Shown one piece after another: positions 60,901-64,000 of a stretch of DNA of 64,000 nucleotides. Location of the stretch: the NCBI GenBank assembly GCA_013350335.1, contig CM023535.1:27062617-27126616 (forward strand), in the 5' to 3' direction. The notes beneath the pieces are model-generated. The model searched no databases, was not told the origin of the DNA, and worked only from the letters and a program-made list of their open reading frames with translations. The DNA is from Chimonanthus salicifolius (Eukaryota > Streptophyta > Magnoliopsida > Laurales > Calycanthaceae). Made by a program: the position numbers and the translations under genes. Each line of letters opens with the position of its first letter. The stretch's first letter is position 1.

Positions 60901-62973
60901 AATTGACTAAAGGTTGTTAGGTTTCTTGATGAAGAATAATAGGAAATCAATGACGAAAACAAAGACCAATGAATTGAATGAGTGATAACTCATCCAGTCA
61001 TGTTGAAGGTCCAATGGACCCAACTGTTGAAAACCATACAGATTGATGGCCAGATCCAATTACAAGGTAGGGGGTTTTCGAGTTGAAGGCTCACTGTTAA
61101 ATGGCCACAGTCCATGGGAGGTCGATGGGCCTCATGGCATGGTTTTAAGGGCCTTTTCAATTACTTTGTTATTTAGTTGCCAATTTAGTTGGGTTCTACT
61201 TAAAGTAAAACACTACTGTAGGTACATAAACTTTGACTATAGGTTTCAACCGTCTGGAATTTTTTTAAAAGGTAAAAGATTATTAATTAAGAAAAAATAT
61301 TTCAGATTATGTTAAACTTGTTTTAGACTTCTAATGATTTAATGGTGATGTAGACCTAGCTCTTCTGTGTTGCACTATAAAACTAAAGTACAAGAATCTT
61401 CATCTACCCTACGGGCATTATAATACTAGGCCCAAAACACCTGGATCATATTGTGGTTTCCACTTGTTCTTCCAGTTTTTGGTGTTCTGTTTGCTTTTTT
61501 CCCCGAATTGTAGCATGACTTAAACCCCACAAGTTAGGATGCTGTAGAAAAAGTATGATAAGGAACATTAAATGGCTTTCATCCACATTAGGTTCACACA
61601 AGCATACCTCAATTGCACTTTGAACAGCACTTGCCACCTCGAATTCCACGAAGCCAAAACAAACTCCTTGCAGCTGCATCATCAAAAACAAACATAAGAA
61701 GTGATGGCATAGTACTCAATAAAGGCTTTTTAGGAAACTAAATAAGTGACTGAGTGTCAGGGAACCTTGTTGCTTCTAACTTGAACACCACCACTCTTAA
61801 TGGGTCCAAAACACTTGAACTCTTCCTCAAGTTGAGCGGCATTGGCATTCATGGGCAAACCCCTAATGTAAATTGAGTGACCATCTCCTGCAAGCACAGC
61901 ATTATGATCATCATATCAACACAGCAAACAAACTCTATTTCCAAATTCACAGTGATATTAGGACCTTCTGCCTCCTGCAAGCCACTGCTATCAGTGGAAG
62001 TTGAATTTGGAGCAGGTGTCTCAAGTGCCAAGGATGGCGCTGGAGAGGGGGTAACTTGTCTTTCTGGGTTTGGCATGGATCTCACAGGAGCAGAAGCAGG
62101 ACCAAATAACTTCTCTTTCATAACCTTCAGCTACATTATAGCATATAGACATTGTCAAATACTGGAATTTTCACATAAGAAGGATACTTACACAAAGAAC
62201 TCATTCAAACCAAGGGCAACAGCACAACCAAATAATACAAGCACGACAAAAGTTATCATGACATTAAACTGTAGGATTATCAACTGAAAACCATATATTT
62301 AACAATTAAAGTTAAAATCATGAAGAGACACACACACAGAGTTTTATATTCATGGAACAGAATGCCTACAATTGAAGCATATGACTTCCTGGGTATTTCC
62401 TCTTGGACAGTAGAACTAGAATCTACCACTGGCTGTGAATTGTTCTGAGTCTCATCAACCACCTCATTTATGGGTGTTGCTAGTGCTTCCTCCACAACTG
62501 GGCCATCATTGACAGAAGGGTCACACGCTTCTGCAGCTTCAACTTCTTCGGACACTGTCGCCACATGCTCAGAAATCTGATGCTCCTGAGCAGGTGTTTG
62601 ATGATCTGAAACCAAATAAAACCAGCCGACATTGATCAAATGAGTGACAAAAAGACAAACTTAAAGAACAAACTTCTTTCATACCCTGTTCAGGTGTTAG
62701 AGGGACCACTGTGCCACTAACTAAATTGCAGTTTTCCCCATGATGTGCATCATCTTCCATGTATCTAAACATGTCATTCAAAACAAAGTATCCTTTGTCT
62801 TGAGTGGCGAGGAAGAAAGATTGAGTGAAGGTTCTCCTCACATTGTCCTTTCCAGTCAAATATCCCGTCACAAGGACAATAACTCCTCCATCGAGTGATT
62901 CCTGTGCGTCCACCGTCTTTATCTCAGCACCACATCCTCCATAGCCAAGAGAGAGAATCTTCTCGTTGATAGC
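48614..62973 (-). CDS. G3BP: G3BP-like protein (NTF2 domain, RRM, RGG tail), 5' end outside window
   Basis: RNA-binding protein of the plant G3BP family (nuclear transport factor 2-like plus RRM), cytoplasmic and associated with stress granules in the family. Seven exons on the minus strand join without a frame break: 62973-62685, 62605-62370, 62130-61965, 61887-61766, 61673-61608, 49481-49418, 48912-48614 (1242 bp, 413 aa seen). They encode: the C-terminal two thirds of NTF2 (AINEKILSLGYGG, VLVTGYLTGKDNVRRTFTQS, FFLATQDKGYFVLNDMFRY); an acidic linker; SYASILKVMKEKLFG; Pro-rich linker; RRM with RNP2 HSIYIRGLPMNA and RNP1 GVCFGFVEFE; ASPLIIGDREAHVEEKRPSS; RG-rich tail RGRFPPGRG to the stop. 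About 60 N-terminal residues (start of NTF2) are missing and must lie beyond 64000. Intron 5 is 12.1 kb; the last intron has a GC donor. Normal family length is about 450-490 aa. Confidence 0.92.
49418..49481 (-). CDS. G3BP: G3BP-like penultimate exon (64 bp), followed by a GC donor
   Basis: Acceptor TTTTTCAG|GCATCG; codes ASPLIIGDREAHVEEKRPSS, then R and one base. Family members have ASPxxIGGRQAxVEEKR here, so identity is firm. The only donor giving a correct phase is CGAG|GCAAGT at 49417-49416, a GC donor with otherwise perfect consensus. Joined to the last exon it gives SSRVNNRGRF. Confidence 0.88.
50383..50815. mobile_element. Probable hAT-like MITE in the long G3BP intron
   Basis: The left end tagaatggatgcaagcc and the right end, reversed, tagagatgcaacttggg are similar, and the interior is rich in gggctt/agcccaa words as in the ggcccaa class of plant hAT MITEs. 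No exact TSD found. Confidence 0.4.
52100..52776 (-). pseudogene. L1-type LINE fragment (post-RT region)
   Basis: On the minus strand SGLGFKSLEQADLTILVKWL then WQLGER corresponds to the GGLGxxxLxxxNxALLxKWLWR block downstream of plant L1 RT; further on GVVKILTIDSICKSGF resembles the start of the zf-RVT domain. Heavily shifted. The upstream end coincides with the 3' end of the next LINE, so that one seems inserted here. Confidence 0.7.
52777..54960 (-). mobile_element. L1-type LINE, 5' truncated, with RT, zf-RVT and RNase H remnants
   Basis: Minus strand. RT: KGLFKSSKGHRQGGLFS, LHFVDDTIYS (active site FADD to FVDD) at 54780-54556; thumb region with LSINYKKSEFLGIN and TSYLGLPL-like words; zf-RVT at 53880-53640 (KILTIDNLRLRRM, ACPLCLSDGESVNHLLFH); RNase H (RVT_3) at 53406-52910 (LNFDGSCVRDLGLAGYVVGG, VELHALWKGVLELEG, ILEGDSKVVV). 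Ends at low coordinates in an A-rich tail (reverse of ttttatttttttattttg). Many stops and shifts. Confidence 0.85.
55540..57010 (+). pseudogene. RTE-clade LINE reverse transcriptase remnant
   Basis: Plus strand, opposite to the L1 copies. GPDGIPIEVW then LTRLFNKIL at 55680-55758; the active-site block MPFAYDIVLISKSKQLNNKL (family: MLFADDIVLIDE) at 56296, with FADD read as FAYD; ETNIIKMSKTKAKYM; FTYLGS; RPVMLFVAQCWAMNK and MHILRWMSR near 56670-56770. This layout is that of plant RTE elements. No endonuclease part recognised; many stops. Confidence 0.8.
58040..58690 (-). pseudogene. L1-type LINE fragment (RT C-terminal part)
   Basis: On the minus strand YLGISLGANPR near 58470 matches the LGLPLGANPR motif after the RT active site, then GCRITFIEST (family GGRLTLIKSVL) near 58360, and NMFEKNLKGLFMG..HLVDC near 58280-58180. 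It may be the upstream continuation of the fragment at 52100-52776, split by later insertions. Confidence 0.65.
58711..58920 (+). mobile_element. tRNA-derived SINE with A-tail
   Basis: Head: taagcaactcaatccttgc and ttaggttcaagtcactc (box B). Body: ccagtgtgtgtggataggga, gcacatgccccaaag, tgctctaagaagcctaaaca; tail of 11 A. The most complete member of a family also seen at 44590-44725, 45826-45957 and, in part, 31283-31440. Confidence 0.72.
58939..59185. repeat. Direct duplication of about 130 bp
   Basis: ctttggctagcaaagaattc to ggtttcaaattctat is repeated as ctttggccagcaaagaatcc to ggcttcaaatcctat. About 85% alike by eye. Confidence 0.8.
59186..61607. other. Distal part of the 12-kb G3BP intron, nothing firm
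   Basis: No exon of the G3BP-like gene is needed here: the reading joins perfectly across it. A 158-codon plus-strand ORF (59056-59532) is not recognised. A ggccca-rich patch at 59800-59910 may be a MITE fragment. Confidence 0.45.
61608..62973 (-). CDS. G3BP: G3BP-like exons coding NTF2 (C-terminal part), linkers and RRM
   Basis: Five closely spaced exons. Splice sites read from the sequence: acceptors at 62974 (ATAAAG|GCT), 62606 (TTTCAG|ATC), 62131 (ATGTAG|CTG), 61888 (TTGCAG|GAG), 61674 (ATGCAG|CTG); donors ACAGG|GTATG, CAATT|GTAGG, AGAAG|GTCCT, ACAAG|GTTCC, TTGAG|GTATG. The first and third junctions are phase 1, the others phase 0, and each join preserves the family reading (e.g. EQ-D-HQTP, SI-LKVMKE, AEG-DGHSIY). 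The third donor (GTCCT) is weak but gives the only in-frame join. Confidence 0.9.
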
Positions 62974-64000
62974 CTTTATGGAACAATGTAACCAAAATAA
63001 ATAAATACTTGCACCATAAATAATTATAAATCTCAAGTACATGCAAATAAATGTACATGCATTTTTTCACAATGGTAGGTGATTTGGTTGTGTATCACCA
63101 ACCAATGAAAAAATGCATGCACATACGCATGCATGTAAAGGAGAAGGGTTCAATGAAAATCATATGCAGTATTTCTACTACTTATCATTTATAGGAAGTA
63201 TCTCCTGAATGAGGAGCAGACTTGGCAGTTCAACTGATAATTTGGTGGGCCCCAACAGGGAAAATCAAGTAAAACCAACCACCAAGAAGAAACCATCTGG
63301 CTTAAATAGGCAGTGAAAAGTAAGCAAGATTCAGTTTATTGTATTGTTCAGATAGTCCCAAATGAGTGATTATTTTACTGCAGGACATCCAAAAATGGGC
63401 CCACTGAACAAATTTCAGTTTGGAAAGCTCGTCCTCAAATGAGAAGTTCGAGAAGGCTACGCTAGACTAGCCAACGAACTTGCACCAACCCAAATTTCCC
63501 TAAGGGTACCTTTCACTAGAGAGAAGAACACTTTCCTTGATGTCCCTTTTTTTTTTCACTTATTTGTTCATACATCAAAAAAAGGAAAAAAAAGGAATAG
63601 ATTCATGACTGATGTTGGCTAAGGGTTTGTTTGTTTGTCCAGAATTCCTCATTGAAAATGGAATTCACAGACATAAAAATCCAAAATTCTATAGAATTAT
63701 GATTCAATTAAATTTTCAGCCTGTTCTCTACAAAATTCCAGCAGAGTTTATAATCCCAAATTCTGAAATTAAAATCTCCTAACTCAAGAATTTTGAGAAT
63801 TCCTCCAATAATATTTTTGTGTTTGGTGGGCATAGACTCACTGGCTTGAATCTAACAATTTCATAATCTAAGGTGATCCAAACTTTGGAATTCCAAAAAA
63901 AACTTTTCTATGGAAATTTGTAAATTCCCTTGTAGAGGAATTATGTTGGATTTCAAAGTTCCCAATCCTAGGAGCCTTTTGGTAGGTTGGAATTCCTAGG
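62974..64000. other. Upstream intron of the G3BP-like gene, reaching the window end
   Basis: No N-terminal NTF2 exon was recognised, so the first exon(s) lie beyond the window. From about 63620 the sequence has repeated ggaattcc / gaattccta words on both strands (gtccagaattcctcatt, ggttggaattcctagg), suggesting a MITE that may run past the end. Confidence 0.5.

Overview
This is AT-rich, intron-bearing plant nuclear DNA. Low-copy genes sit between nested retrotransposons, MITEs, SINEs and LINE remnants. The genes (a Ninja/AFP-family ABA regulator and a G3BP-like NTF2-RRM protein) and the transposon lineages (Tekay chromovirus, Ty1/copia, L1, RTE, Stowaway, hAT, Harbinger, Mutator-like) indicate an angiosperm. 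I cannot name the species. No CRISPR, rRNA or convincing tRNA gene was seen.

Layout. 1-19.5 kb is a nest of LTR elements. A Tekay-type Ty3/gypsy chromovirus (884-12650, ~3.2 kb LTRs) lies inside the left LTR of a non-autonomous large retrotransposon derivative (LARD, 444-19047, ~1.75 kb LTRs, perfect 5-bp target duplication CCAAA). The LARD appears to lie in a still older LTR remnant, which cuts a minus-strand Ty1/copia gag at 19492. 19.5-22.1 kb is that copia fragment and its 5' region. 22.4-28.3 kb holds a SINE, a 54-bp tandem repeat, a 2.6-kb Harbinger-like element carrying a 152-bp array built from its own terminus, and a palindromic Mutator-like element.

28.6-34.0 kb is the first real gene: a two-exon Ninja-family/AFP protein (421 aa) on the plus strand. 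It is preceded by a cluster of ABRE-type ACGTGT boxes, and its 2.5-kb intron holds a Stowaway MITE and several repeats. 34.3-41.6 kb is a decayed plus-strand Ty1/copia element whose RNase H region is split by a 2.6-kb solo LTR of a Tekay-like element (TSD ATAGC). 42.4-43.5 kb is a hAT-type element (8-bp TSD CTTACACT) that encloses the 5' part of a tonoplast aquaporin gene, i.e. an apparent gene-capturing (Pack-type) transposon.

48.6-64 kb is the second real gene: a minus-strand G3BP-like protein with an NTF2 domain, an RRM and an RGG-rich tail. Its first exon(s) lie beyond the window. Seven exons can be joined in a single reading frame. One 12.1-kb intron is stuffed with L1, RTE and SINE debris, and the last intron uses a GC donor.

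The two host genes are unrelated regulators: one acts in ABA signalling and transcriptional repression, the other in RNA handling and stress granules. The remaining sequence is best read as layers of transposon insertion.
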